From positions 248,001-312,000 of the forward strand of contig NZ_QLMA01000008.1 of NCBI RefSeq assembly GCF_003259435.1: a DNA stretch of 64,000 nt, written 5' to 3'. Numbering within the stretch: position 1 is the stretch's first letter; each line of letters begins with the position of its first letter. Source of the stretch: Chitinophaga dinghuensis (GTDB taxonomy: Bacteria > Bacteroidota > Bacteroidia > Chitinophagales > Chitinophagaceae). Both the position numbers and the translations under genes were made by a program. Below the pieces are notes generated by a model. The model searched no databases, was not told where the DNA came from, and saw only the letters and a list, made by a program, of their open reading frames with translations. Below are positions 54,145-63,717 of the stretch, in pieces.

Positions 54145-55248
54145 TTATTTCACCGCAAACAGCTGCTTCATTTGTTCCGGAAATGCCGCTCCATTACCAA
54201 TAGAGATATGCCCTACTTTTTCTGCAATACGTTCTACATATTCCATTTCTTTTAATTTATAGAGCATCGGATTTTCTTCCATCAATCGTGCCGTATTCAG
54301 CAGGCTACGCGTACTGGCGGTCTCCTCTCTTCTCATGATAATCTGCGCCTGTGCTTTCTTTTCTGCTACCAGCACCTGGTTCATGATCTCTTTCACATCA
54401 CCGGGAAGGATGATATCTTTTACGCCAAAGCCTTCCAGTTTAATGCCCAGTGCGGCTGCGCTGGGAGCGGACTGTTCCAGGACGAATCTGCCAATATCTC
54501 CTTTCTTCTCCAGCAATTCATCAAACGTCAAAGTACCTACGTATTCGCGTAGTCCCATTTGTACCTGTACATACAACTGTTTCTCTGCTTCACGGTTGAG
54601 TAGCAGGGCTTTATCAATTTCAGTAATTTTATACCATGCCTGCGCATTCATACGCAAGGTGGCTTTATCTCTGGTCAGCATCTCCTGTCCGCTGATTTCC
54701 AAATGCTTCATCCGCATATCCGCTTTCCGGATTTCAATAATGGAAGTATTGTTCCAGAAAGTATAAACGCCGCCACTCAATACGGCTTCGAACTTGCCAT
54801 CCACTAATAGCACCGCTTTCTCATGATGATCTACAACATAGGTACAAAACAAGTGCGCCAGCGCTTTGTTGTGCAGCACATCCCGTCCCAGGTGCTGAAT
54901 CACCTCGCAAGAGCTGATGTCCTGGTGAATAAACTGCAGGTTACGTTCACTTTTCCAGAATACGTATACGCCGGCAGACAATGCTTTTCGGATGATTTCA
55001 TCTTCCAGCATGATCACTACTTCATGTTCTTTTACTCTCACCACCTGCACTTTGGCGCGGAAAACATCATCAGCCAGTAAAGTAGACAACTGAATGTTTG
55101 CAGGGGGAACAAAATCCTGGTTAATATCGTACAGGCTAACCTGTTCTGCATCAAAGAACCAGTGGGTACCAGGCCCGATAGACCTCAGGTATGCTTCTTT
55201 CTTCCAAACCAGACCTACCTGATGTCTGGCTACAACAATCCTTTTCAT
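54145..55248 (-). CDS. SPFH/slipin-like (band 7) protein
   Basis: 367 residues from the ATG at 55248 (MKRIVVARHQVGLVWKKEAY). It has duplicated N-terminal strands (LRSIGPGTHWFFDAEQVSLY; DGKFEAVLSGGVYTFWNNTS), then a band-7/SPFH domain (DKATLRMNAQAWYKITEIDK, QVQMGLREYVGTLTFDELLE). A helical region with EIMNQVLVAEKKAQAQIIMR closes it, as in stomatin/slipin proteins. The usual N-terminal membrane hairpin is missing, so it may be a soluble or peripheral member. No NfeD-like partner is adjacent. Confidence 0.82.
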   Translation of the reverse strand: MKRIVVARHQVGLVWKKEAYLRSIGPGTHWFFDAEQVSLYDINQDFVPPANIQLSTLLADDVFRAKVQVVRVKEHEVVIMLEDEIIRKALSAGVYVFWKSERNLQFIHQDISSCEVIQHLGRDVLHNKALAHLFCTYVVDHHEKAVLLVDGKFEAVLSGGVYTFWNNTSIIEIRKADMRMKHLEISGQEMLTRDKATLRMNAQAWYKITEIDKALLLNREAEKQLYVQVQMGLREYVGTLTFDELLEKKGDIGRFVLEQSAPSAAALGIKLEGFGVKDIILPGDVKEIMNQVLVAEKKAQAQIIMRREETASTRSLLNTARLMEENPMLYKLKEMEYVERIAEKVGHISIGNGAAFPEQMKQLFAVK

Positions 55249-55583
55249 TTTTATAATTGGGTTTAATGGGGTCCAACAAATCACAGGCAACAGACGATGC
55301 ATCTTTACATTGCGGAGTTATAGCGGCCGGCTTACTGCGTATACCAGTACAGGGCGGAAGATCTGTATGATATGACCATAAGTTACCGTTGCGGCAACAA
55401 CTGCTGGCAGGGCGCAGACGATTGTATCTCCTTTTGATAATACAACCAGCATGTGTGCCTGTATGCCTGTGTCTACCTTTTTTAACGAAGGGGTATTCTT
55501 CGTTTGACAAGATTTTAAGCCTTGTGAAAATTAAGCGTGATGTTTCAAGGATCACCTTAGCTACCATGCAACAGATGTCAAAT

Positions 55584-55630
55584 CTGCTTCAGGAATCGAA
55601 CCTGTGAAGACAACTGCAAGTCTACAGCAG
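55584..55630 (-). other. tRNA-like fold, short, no D-arm
   Basis: Read on the - strand, the ends pair over 5 bp (ctgct with agcag), enclosing a 4-bp hairpin (agac / gtct with an 8-nt loop) and a T-arm-like hairpin cagg-ttcgatt-cctg. The D-arm and a full acceptor stem are missing. It may be a decayed tRNA or a tRNA-like RNA. Confidence 0.4.
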
Positions 55631-55709
55631 TATACAATCAGCTACTGCCACTGCACTGCCGGGATATTAAAATCCCTGGCCAATAGACTGTATCTCCGTA
55701 TTTCTTCGT

Positions 55710-55766
55710 GTATAAGGCAGGAATCGAACCTGCATTTATTTTAGGGAGACGCCAGTCTCCTTATAC
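55710..55766 (-). other. tRNA-like fold, 57 nt, no D-arm
   Basis: On the - strand GTATAAG pairs perfectly with CTTATAC as a 7-bp acceptor-like stem. It encloses hairpin GAGAC-TGGC-GTCTC and a perfect T-arm GCAGG-TTCGATT-CCTGC, joined by a 12-nt A/T-rich linker. The loop of the first hairpin is only 4 nt, so it is not a normal anticodon arm, and no D-arm exists. All three stems are perfect, which argues against simple decay. Confidence 0.5.
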
Positions 55767-55797
55767 AAAAAAGCCCCCCGTAGCTACGGAGGGCGCT
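55767..55797 (-). terminator. Hairpin with T-run beside the tRNA-like fold
   Basis: gccccccgtag / ctacggagggc stem (one mismatch). On the - strand it is followed by six T and then immediately by the 57-nt tRNA-like fold. Confidence 0.6.
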
Positions 55798-56270
55798 GTT
55801 ATACTCTTATTGAATATATTATCACTCCGTATAACCGTCAACGTTATATATACCAATATAACTATGTCCCACGGCAGGTTTGCCGCCGACAGGCAGTAGC
55901 ATCTGGTAGCTATGTAAATCAAAAAAGCAGTGAATCATGGCATAAAAAAAGCCCTCGCTCATGTTGCGAAGGCCTTGCTATAATACGATTTATATTAATC
56001 TAATTCAGCGTATAACATGCCCCGCCACAACGACTTCCTTCAAGAAGGAACATCACTGGTTTTGATATGTATTGATTGCGGTACATGATGATTTGATTTA
56101 TTTTTTAACGATGCAAAGATGAGAACAGATTTCAATATTTGCAAATATATTTTGTAGCTAGATAACATTCTTTCTTTCCTCTATCCTTCCAAACCAGCGG
56201 CTACAGCCGACTACATACAGATAAAAAATATCTCATCTGTCCAAAAATTATTTTTCATTTAACATATACA
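55798..56270. other. Non-coding remainder of the 1-kb gap before the SWIM operon
   Basis: No gene is supported. A second hairpin with T-run on the - strand is at 55951-55972 (gccctcgc / gcgaaggc, then complement of aaaaaaa). 55249-55583 likewise contains only low-quality short frames. The right part (56100-56270) is A/T-rich and should hold the promoter of the SWIM operon, but no clear TAnnTTTG element was found. Confidence 0.4.
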
Positions 56271-57650
56271 ATGCGTAGTGAAGTCCGACATTTGTCGAAC
56301 ATTAACCTGATAACAAATCGTATTCTATCACTTATGCCCATCAGTATGACGGAAGAACAGGTACTGGCATCTGCGCCCGATGATGCCTCCCGGAAGTCCG
56401 GCCGGGATCTGGCCAATTTACAGAAATGGGTGAGCACAGGCCGCAGTGAAACAGCCCTTTGGGGAGCGTGTAAAGGCAGCGGTTCCAAGCCATATCAAAC
56501 CCAGGTGGACTTATCGCAGTTAGCTTTTAAATGCAGCTGTCCGAGTAGAAAATTCCCCTGCAAGCATGGGCTGGGGTTGTTACTGATTTATTCCCGACAA
56601 CCCAATACTATTCCTGAGGAGTCCTCACCGGAATGGGTAAACGAATGGCTTTCCAAACGCCAGGTGACTGCGGAAAAGAAAGCAGAGAAACTGGAAGAGG
56701 CGGTCGCTTCCGGCAATGTGACCGCCCGGAAAAACACTGCCGCCCGGGAATCCAAAGTCAGCGAAGGTATTGCAGATCTGCACAAATGGCTGAAAGATAT
56801 GATACGCAATGGCTTACTGCAACTACCCGAAAAGAAAAGCGCTTACTGGGATACTACCAGTCGCCGTTTAATAGATGCGCAAGCTCCCGGCCTCGCCGCC
56901 ATGGTACGCAACCTCGCCGAAACCAACTTCTACACAGAAGGATGGCAGCAAGATTTTATGCACCAACTGTTACGCCTATACGTAACATCTGAAGGATATA
57001 ATCATCTGGAAGATTTACCGGAAACATTGCAGGAAGATATCCGTCAGCTCTGTGGATTCACTATCAGCCAGGATTATCTGAAATCGCTGCCAGGCATACA
57101 CGATAATTGGCTGATACTTGGAAAACAAGTATCAGAGCAGGATAAACTGACTACAGAACGGTACTGGCTATACGGAGAAAGTTCACACCGTACTGCGCTA
57201 ATACTACAGTTCTATACAAAACAGGTAACTACGCCAGCGCTCACACTTTCTCCAGGAACCGCCATCAAAGCGGAACTGGCATGGTATCCCTCCGCACATC
57301 CCCTCCGGGCAGTGATAAAAGAGCATCGTTCTTCCTGGTCGCCCATGCAAGCCAAAGGCATGCACTCCTGGATGGAAGTCGTGCAAGCACAAACCGCTAT
57401 CAGCCAGGTACAACCTGTATTTCATGATCAGCTGTACATCGTGGAGCAACTATTGCCGGTTCAGTACCAGGGCCGTTGGTATTTGTCTGATAGTGCACAA
57501 CAACTGATGCCGCTGAAACCTTCTTTCAACAAACTATGGAAGCTACTGGCCGTAACCGGCGGCCAGCCGATGACAATGGCTGTCACAGGTTGCTTGCAAC
57601 AGTACGAGCCATTAGGCGTCTGGGATCATTCACATTATCAATTGCTTTAA
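56271..57650 (+). CDS. SWIM zinc-finger protein, first gene of the MoxR-vWA operon
   Basis: 459 residues. The SWIM motif FKCSCPSRKFPCKHGLGLLL at about 85-104 gives C-x-C-x6-C-x-H, a complete zinc site. The remainder is helical and beta-mixed with no enzyme motif. SWIM proteins of this size lead operons with MoxR ATPases and vWA proteins in many bacteria. It may recognise DNA or protein for that machinery; the role is unknown. The next gene follows by 19 bp. Confidence 0.8.
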   Translation: MRSEVRHLSNINLITNRILSLMPISMTEEQVLASAPDDASRKSGRDLANLQKWVSTGRSETALWGACKGSGSKPYQTQVDLSQLAFKCSCPSRKFPCKHGLGLLLIYSRQPNTIPEESSPEWVNEWLSKRQVTAEKKAEKLEEAVASGNVTARKNTAARESKVSEGIADLHKWLKDMIRNGLLQLPEKKSAYWDTTSRRLIDAQAPGLAAMVRNLAETNFYTEGWQQDFMHQLLRLYVTSEGYNHLEDLPETLQEDIRQLCGFTISQDYLKSLPGIHDNWLILGKQVSEQDKLTTERYWLYGESSHRTALILQFYTKQVTTPALTLSPGTAIKAELAWYPSAHPLRAVIKEHRSSWSPMQAKGMHSWMEVVQAQTAISQVQPVFHDQLYIVEQLLPVQYQGRWYLSDSAQQLMPLKPSFNKLWKLLAVTGGQPMTMAVTGCLQQYEPLGVWDHSHYQLL

Positions 57651-57669
57651 TCATAAATCTTTATACCTG

Positions 57670-59148
57670 ATGGAAAGCTGGCAACTACTTATTAATACGG
57701 CCCTGCTGGGCACTGGAAGACAGGCATTGCCTGAACTACAGGCCTCCGATGCCCTCTACGATGCCCTTCTGCATATCCGACAGGATACAGAAAATGACCG
57801 CGAAGAGGTACTGTTGAAATCAGGCGCCTTACTCATGAATTTCCGACAGGCCGGAATGATGCCGTTAGTACTGCCGGAAGCTACGATTACTGCGTGTCTC
57901 CCCGAATCCAAACCTTACTGCCATCCTGATGCAGTAGGTAGTCTCACGCAAGTACTTACCCTCGGCTCCATCGCCCTCACCCGCCTCTGGATGGAACATT
58001 GCGCCAACGCCGGATGCATCGTTCCAGCACGATTATTACCACTACTCCTGGAAGAAGCCAAAGGCAACAGGAAACTCCGGGAACCGCTGATGGCCTGCTA
58101 TGGCAACAGAGGACAATGGCTCTCACAATTGAACCCCGACTGGCAAGCCATGCTCGCCACAGAAACGACTACTATCGAGGAAGATGCCTGGACCACCGGC
58201 ACCTTATCACAACGCAGCGAAGCGCTCACCAAAGTGAGAGTCACCAACCCCGAAGAAGGCCTTCAAATGCTGATGGATATCTGGAAACAGGAAAACGCCG
58301 CTACCAAAGCGGAACTGATGGACTGCCTCCGTACCGGATTATCAGCAGCAGATATTGCCTGGCTACAGGAAGCTACCACAGAAAAAAGCTTGAAAGTAAA
58401 AGAGAAGGCATGGAAACTGCTGCGCCGACTTCCGCTAAGCAATATCGTACAAACCTACTGGCAGCTGATCAAAACAGCCATCCAGGCGGTAGATGGACAG
58501 CTCATCACCAGCGATCTCGCTCTACCACTGCCAGCAGAAGTATATCAGTCTGGTATAGATAAACTCCCTCCTTCTGCCATTAACATGACAGATGAAACCT
58601 ACCAGCTGCAACAACTGGTGGCACATGTTCCATGTTCGTTTTTTACTACATACCTGGAGCAAGATATGTCGACCTGCCTGCAATGGCTCACTGCCGCCGG
58701 GTTTGAAGAATCGCTGCTCACCGCCGCCATTCGATTTGAAGAAGAAGCATGGATCATAGCTATATTGGAAAATACGCATACCTTCTATCCTGATGTATTC
58801 CATCATGCACCACCTAAAGTACTGGAAGCCTATGCACTTCGGTTTGTAGAAAAAGAAGGCAGTGGCGTCATACTTCGGATGGGCGCCGCTAAAGAGGAAT
58901 GGGGCATTACTTTCACCCAACAGGTATTTCGCTTTGTAGCCATGCATCCGTACAGCTATAACATGAACTTCTTCCTGGAACTGGCGCACCTGCTGCCAAT
59001 AGCCATCCTGGAGTCCGACGAGAAATCCTACTTCGGAGATATACTATACAATCAACAGGCCTGGAAAAATCTCAGAGATAAACTCTTTGAACTAATACGC
59101 TGCAAAGCAATCATGCTTCAACATTTTCATTCATCAACGCCACAATAA
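57670..59148 (+). CDS. DUF5691-family protein
   Basis: 492 residues, helical-repeat-like, with the N-terminus MESWQLLINTALLGTGRQAL and segments LMACYGNRGQWLSQLNPDWQ and GTLSQRSEALTKVRVTNPEE typical of the DUF5691 proteins found beside SWIM and MoxR genes. The repeated layout (for example DCLRTGLSAADIAWLQEATT, then EKSLKVKEKAWKLLRRLPLS) resembles HEAT-like scaffolds. There is no signal peptide or catalytic motif. It sits 19 bp after the SWIM gene and 11 bp before the ATPase gene. Confidence 0.75.
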   Translation: MESWQLLINTALLGTGRQALPELQASDALYDALLHIRQDTENDREEVLLKSGALLMNFRQAGMMPLVLPEATITACLPESKPYCHPDAVGSLTQVLTLGSIALTRLWMEHCANAGCIVPARLLPLLLEEAKGNRKLREPLMACYGNRGQWLSQLNPDWQAMLATETTTIEEDAWTTGTLSQRSEALTKVRVTNPEEGLQMLMDIWKQENAATKAELMDCLRTGLSAADIAWLQEATTEKSLKVKEKAWKLLRRLPLSNIVQTYWQLIKTAIQAVDGQLITSDLALPLPAEVYQSGIDKLPPSAINMTDETYQLQQLVAHVPCSFFTTYLEQDMSTCLQWLTAAGFEESLLTAAIRFEEEAWIIAILENTHTFYPDVFHHAPPKVLEAYALRFVEKEGSGVILRMGAAKEEWGITFTQQVFRFVAMHPYSYNMNFFLELAHLLPIAILESDEKSYFGDILYNQQAWKNLRDKLFELIRCKAIMLQHFHSSTPQ

Positions 59149-59159
59149 AACTTATTTAT

Positions 59160-60242
59160 ATGTCTAATATTCTCCGTCAGCATGCTGAAATCCTTTTCGC
59201 CACAGAACTGGAAGAACTGAAAAAACAAGATAATGACAAACTCCCGCATAACTGGGTAATGTCTCCACAATCAGTTGTGACCTACCTGGTAGGCGGTACC
59301 TTGAAAAATGGTTTTGAAGTTAGCCCAAAATACATTGGCAGTCGCCGACTGATGGAAATAGCTGTGGCCACGCTTGCTACAGACAGAGCGCTGCTTTTAT
59401 ACGGTCTTCCTGGTACTGCAAAAAGCTGGGTAAGCGAACACCTGGCAGCAGCTATCAGCGGAGATTCCACCATGATTGTTCAAGGTACTGCCGGCACCAG
59501 TGATGAAAGTATCCGCTACGGATGGAACTATGCACGCCTGCTGGCAGAAGGCCCCAGCCCTAATGCTATTGTTGAAACCCCTGTGATGCGCGCCATGAAA
59601 GATGGTAAGATTGCCCGCATCGAAGAGCTGACAAGAATCGGCGCCGATGTACAAGATACCCTCATCACCATCCTCTCCGAAAAATCTTTGCCAATACCGG
59701 AACTGAATACCGCCGTACAAGCCACCAGGGGCTTTAATATCATCGCCACTGCCAACAACCGCGACAAAGGGGTAAATGATCTTTCCAGCGCTTTAAAACG
59801 TAGGTTCAATACCGTTATCCTGCCGGTACCAACATCGGAAGAAGAAGAAATTGATATCGTGAGAAGAAGAGTAGAAAGCTTTGAAAAAGTAATGGAACTG
59901 CCTGCAGAAAAACCAGCTTTACAGGAAATACGCCGCATCGTTACTATTTTCAGAGAACTCCGCAGCGGTATCACTACTGATGGAAAAACAAAAGTAAAAT
60001 CCCCTACCGGTACCCTCAGCACCGCAGAAGCCATTTCTGTTGTCAATAACGGACTCGCCCTGGCAGCCTATTTTGGCGATGGACAACTGAAAGCTGCTGA
60101 CCTGGCAGCAGGTATTATCGGCGCAGTGATTAAAGATCCTGTGCAGGATAAATTGGTATGGCAGGAATACCTGGAAACAGTAGTGAAGCCAAGAGAAGAA
60201 TGGAAAGATATTTACCGTGCATGCCGCGACCTCGGCGTATAA
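59160..60242 (+). CDS. MoxR-type AAA+ ATPase
   Basis: 360 residues. Walker A is LYGLPGTAKSWVSEH near 80-94, a Walker B-type acidic segment KIARIEELTRIG near 150-161, sensor 1 NIIATANNRDKGVNDL near 196-211, and the arginine finger region LSSALKRRFNTVILP. MoxR ATPases remodel or activate substrates together with vWA proteins, which matches the vWA gene three positions downstream. It is the third gene of the five-gene operon. Confidence 0.92.
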   Translation: MSNILRQHAEILFATELEELKKQDNDKLPHNWVMSPQSVVTYLVGGTLKNGFEVSPKYIGSRRLMEIAVATLATDRALLLYGLPGTAKSWVSEHLAAAISGDSTMIVQGTAGTSDESIRYGWNYARLLAEGPSPNAIVETPVMRAMKDGKIARIEELTRIGADVQDTLITILSEKSLPIPELNTAVQATRGFNIIATANNRDKGVNDLSSALKRRFNTVILPVPTSEEEEIDIVRRRVESFEKVMELPAEKPALQEIRRIVTIFRELRSGITTDGKTKVKSPTGTLSTAEAISVVNNGLALAAYFGDGQLKAADLAAGIIGAVIKDPVQDKLVWQEYLETVVKPREEWKDIYRACRDLGV

Positions 60243-60260
60243 CCCTAAACTGATCGCCTA

Positions 60261-62516
60261 ATGGCTACACATATCATGGGTATCAGACACCATGGCCCGG
60301 GCTCCGCACGCAATGTGCGAGCCCGCCTGGAAGAGTTGAAACCCGACATCATACTGGTAGAAGGCCCGCCGGAAGCAGATACGCTGCTGGAATGGGTAGG
60401 CAATGAACATTTGCAACCACCCATCGCCATCCTTGCCTATGAGCCGGATGCGCCCCATCATAGCGCCTTCTATCCATTTGCGGAATATTCTCCCGAATGG
60501 CAGGCGATCTCCTATGCCCGCCAACATCGGATACCCGTGCGTTTCATGGATCTGCCATTGACACATGTATTCGCGCTGGATCGTGAAAAAGAAGCACCCG
60601 CCGCTACAGATCCAACCTTAAATAATGAAGCCGCCGTTCCTGATACGGAACAAGCTACCTTCGACCCTATCGCGTTGCTGGCTACCGCAGACGGCTATAC
60701 GGACGGAGAAACCTGGTGGGATCATATGTTCGAATACCGCCAGCAAAATGAACAGGTATTTGATGCAGTCATGGAAGCCATGCAAACGCTGCGCGAAGAA
60801 CTTGCCGCCCATACAGATCCCCGCAATGAACTCCGCGAAGCCTGGATGCGGAAGATGATCCGCCAGGCAGAAAAGGAAATGTATAGTGAAATAGCTGTCA
60901 TCTGCGGCGCATGGCATGCCCCGGCACTACAAACCATGCCGCCAGCAAAAACAGATAACGAACTGCTGAAAGGCCTTCCAAAAGTGAAAGTGGCCTGCAG
61001 CTGGACACCCTGGACATTCCATCGGCTCAGCTTTCAAAGCGGATACCGCGCCGGCATCAAATCGCCAGGATGGTATCAGCATAAATGGGAACATCCCGCA
61101 GATGATGGCACCCGCTGGCTCACCAATGTAGCGCGACTATTCCGCGACAAACAAATGGATATCTCCACGGCACATGTACTGGAAGCCGTGCGACTCAGCA
61201 ATGCACTGGCCGCCATGCGCCAACTACCGGCGCCAGCATTGGAAGAGCTCAATGAAGCTACCATCGCTATACTTTGCAATGGCGACCACCTTCCCATGCA
61301 GCTGATCGAAAAAGAACTGATTGTCAGCAATCGCATTGGCAGCGTACCAGAAGATGTTCCCAAAGCGCCATTACAGGCAGATATTGAAAAACAACAGAAA
61401 AAACTGCGGCTACAGGTTACGGCCGACTTCAAGGACTACTCCCTGGATCTTCGTCAACCCAACGATTTGCAACGCAGTATTTTCCTTCATCGCCTCCACC
61501 TGCTGGACATCAACTGGGGCGAACAACACCGCGCCGACGGTAAAGGCACTTTCCGCGAACAATGGCGATTACAGTGGGCCCCCGAACTCACAGTAGATAT
61601 TATCGATAAAAGCTGCTGGGGTAATACCGTAGATGCCGCCGCTTCCAGCTATGTAACGGAAATGGCTACACGTAGTACCACCATCCGGGAAGTATGTCGC
61701 CTGCTGGAAGATTGTATCCCGGCGGAATTGCCTGAAGCAACAGACATGCTGATTAACCGCGTCAATAACATGGCCGCCGCCAGCAGTGACGTTTTACAGC
61801 TGATTGAAGTATTGCCTCCACTGGTAGCCATTACCCGTTATGGCAACGTACGCAAAACTGATGCGGGCCTGGTACTGGCTATCCTGGAAAGCATGATCGC
61901 CAGAATTTGTATTCAACTTCCACCGGCCTGCACAGGCGTGGCAGAAGATGCTGCCACCGCCATGCTGGACCAGCTGTATAGCCTGAACGATGCCATCCAG
62001 ACACTCCAGAACAATGATATTACCAATGCCTGGCAACATGCGCTGCAGCTGATCAGTAGAAACCCGCATGCCGCCAGATCCCTGGCCGGTTATGCTACGC
62101 GACTCCTCAGCGATGCACGATTATTGAGCAATGAAGAACTGGTCAGGACTTTCAGTGTAGCCATGTCCGTTGGGAATAATCCTGCTGATGCCGCCGCATG
62201 GCTGGAAGGATTCCTCAGAGGCAGCGGTTCTCTCCTGCTGGTAGATGATACCTTATTACACCTGTTGCAAAACTGGGTCAATGATTTGGGAGACGACATC
62301 TTCATACAGCTGCTACCGTTACTCCGACGCACCTTTGCAGCCTTCTCCAGTCCTGAACGCCGCCAGATTGGCGAGAAAATCAAAAAAGGAGATAATACCT
62401 CCTCCAGTAGTAAAGTCCTTACCAACACAGAAGATAATCGCGGACAACTAGGCGTTCCCGTTATACTGCAATTGCTGGGCTATGGTCAAACAAAAAATCA
62501 AGTAATCCATGAGTAA
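60261..62516 (+). CDS. DUF5682-family protein
   Basis: 751 residues. The N-terminus MATHIMGIRHHGPGSARNVR, then LEELKPDIILVEGPPEADTL is the hallmark of DUF5682 and resembles the GxxH/E pattern of TraB/ChaN/EreA-like putative hydrolases (H-x-G near the start, E-G-P later, RFMDLPLTHVF and VICGAWHAPAL further on). The C-terminal ~450 residues are helical. It overlaps the vWA gene by 8 bp. A hydrolytic role is inferred from the motif likeness only. Confidence 0.82.
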   Translation: MATHIMGIRHHGPGSARNVRARLEELKPDIILVEGPPEADTLLEWVGNEHLQPPIAILAYEPDAPHHSAFYPFAEYSPEWQAISYARQHRIPVRFMDLPLTHVFALDREKEAPAATDPTLNNEAAVPDTEQATFDPIALLATADGYTDGETWWDHMFEYRQQNEQVFDAVMEAMQTLREELAAHTDPRNELREAWMRKMIRQAEKEMYSEIAVICGAWHAPALQTMPPAKTDNELLKGLPKVKVACSWTPWTFHRLSFQSGYRAGIKSPGWYQHKWEHPADDGTRWLTNVARLFRDKQMDISTAHVLEAVRLSNALAAMRQLPAPALEELNEATIAILCNGDHLPMQLIEKELIVSNRIGSVPEDVPKAPLQADIEKQQKKLRLQVTADFKDYSLDLRQPNDLQRSIFLHRLHLLDINWGEQHRADGKGTFREQWRLQWAPELTVDIIDKSCWGNTVDAAASSYVTEMATRSTTIREVCRLLEDCIPAELPEATDMLINRVNNMAAASSDVLQLIEVLPPLVAITRYGNVRKTDAGLVLAILESMIARICIQLPPACTGVAEDAATAMLDQLYSLNDAIQTLQNNDITNAWQHALQLISRNPHAARSLAGYATRLLSDARLLSNEELVRTFSVAMSVGNNPADAAAWLEGFLRGSGSLLLVDDTLLHLLQNWVNDLGDDIFIQLLPLLRRTFAAFSSPERRQIGEKIKKGDNTSSSSKVLTNTEDNRGQLGVPVILQLLGYGQTKNQVIHE

Positions 62517-63639
62517 CGAAAAGGAACTGAGGAGATGGCGCCTGATTCTGGGCGGCGATCAGCACGACGGTACCGGCAGCAAGCTGTCAGACCAAGACCT
62601 GCGCATCGATCAGACACTGGAAGCACTGTATGACAGCAACCGTCAGGGAGGACTGGGAGCTTCCTCTCCCAACGTGAACCGCTGGCTGGGAGATATCCGT
62701 ACCTTTTTCCCTTCTTCTGTAGTGAAAGTGATGCAGCAGGATGCCCTCAAAAGGTTAAACCTCACCCAGCTACTCATGGAGAAGGAAATGCTGGAAAATG
62801 CGGAAGCAGATGTGCACCTGGTAGCAACGCTCATGTCGTTGGGAAGAGTGATACCCGAAAAGACCAAAGCTACTGCCAGAATGGTGGTACAAAAAGTCGT
62901 GGACGAATTGATGCGTAAGCTCTCGCAGCCCATGCAGCAGGCGGTTACCGGCGCATTGAACAGAAGCGCACGGAATCTGCGTCCCCGCCATAATGAAATC
63001 AACTGGCCACTGACCATTCGCAGGAACCTGAAACATTATCAGGCGGACTATAAAACCATTATTCCAGAAACCCGCATTGGATATGGCCGTAAACGTAGTG
63101 CCCTGAAAGATGTAGTGTTATGCCTGGATCAAAGCGGTTCCATGGGGACCTCCGTTGTTTACTCCGGAATCTTCGGCGCTGTCATGGCTTCCATGCCTGC
63201 GCTGCAAACGAAGATGGTAGTTTTTGATACTGCTGTTGCCGATCTTACAGAACAATTGCAGGACCCGGTAGATCTGTTGTTTGGCGTGCAGCTCGGCGGT
63301 GGTACAGACATTCAATTAGCCTTGTCTTACTGTCAACAAATTATCAGTCGCCCTGCGGATACGGTGATGGTACTGGTCACTGATCTATATGAAGGCGGCA
63401 GCGATGCCAACCTGCGCAAACGGGCGGCAGAACTGGTAGCTGCAGGCGTACAACTCATCGTATTACTGGCGCTTAATGATGACGGAAAGCCTTCGTACGA
63501 TCATGAAAATGCCCAGTTTCTGGCAGATCTGGGCGTACCTGTATTTGCATGTACTCCCGATAAATTCCCTGATCTGATGGCCGCTGCCCTCAGTAAACAG
63601 GATATACAACTCTGGGCTTCTGCCAATATTGCTGAATAA
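62509..63639 (+). CDS. vWA-domain protein (CoxE-like) of the MoxR operon
   Basis: 376 residues. A ~190-residue N-terminal helical part precedes a vWA domain with the MIDAS motif CLDQSGSMGTS near 205-215, the Thr in LGGGTDIQLAL near 263-273 and the Asp in LVTDLYEGG near 289-297. A complete MIDAS supports metal-dependent partner binding, with the MoxR ATPase as the expected partner. It is the last gene of the five-gene operon and is followed by a bidirectional terminator. Confidence 0.92.
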   Translation: MSNEKELRRWRLILGGDQHDGTGSKLSDQDLRIDQTLEALYDSNRQGGLGASSPNVNRWLGDIRTFFPSSVVKVMQQDALKRLNLTQLLMEKEMLENAEADVHLVATLMSLGRVIPEKTKATARMVVQKVVDELMRKLSQPMQQAVTGALNRSARNLRPRHNEINWPLTIRRNLKHYQADYKTIIPETRIGYGRKRSALKDVVLCLDQSGSMGTSVVYSGIFGAVMASMPALQTKMVVFDTAVADLTEQLQDPVDLLFGVQLGGGTDIQLALSYCQQIISRPADTVMVLVTDLYEGGSDANLRKRAAELVAAGVQLIVLLALNDDGKPSYDHENAQFLADLGVPVFACTPDKFPDLMAAALSKQDIQLWASANIAE

Positions 63640-63650
63640 AAATGAAAAAT

Positions 63651-63687
63651 AAAAAGGCCGTCTCTACAAGTAGAGACAGCCTTTTTT
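63651..63687. terminator. Bidirectional terminator
   Basis: aaaaaggc-gtctcta / tagagac-gcctttttt stem between the convergent vWA operon and the receptor gene; A and T tracts on both sides allow use from either strand. Confidence 0.85.
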
Positions 63688-63717
63688 CGCTTTTATTATA
63701 CCAATTTAGACCATAAA

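Noticed and set aside
53928..54203. 91-codon ORF on the + strand between the SDR and SPFH genes
   Set aside because: It overlaps the 3' end of the SPFH gene, and its sequence is Cys/Phe/Ile-rich with no recognisable pattern.
55151..55567. 138-codon ORF on the - strand overlapping the SPFH gene start
   Set aside because: Arg/Cys-rich shadow frame; the SPFH frame is clearly the coding one.
55708..55899. 63-codon ORF on the + strand
   Set aside because: It is a read-through of the tRNA-like fold (AGIEPA is the usual false peptide from a T-arm) and of the adjacent terminator.
56271..63639. Methanol dehydrogenase or CoxE-type maturation operon
   Set aside because: No dehydrogenase or molybdenum enzyme genes accompany the MoxR and vWA genes; the partners are SWIM, DUF5691 and DUF5682.
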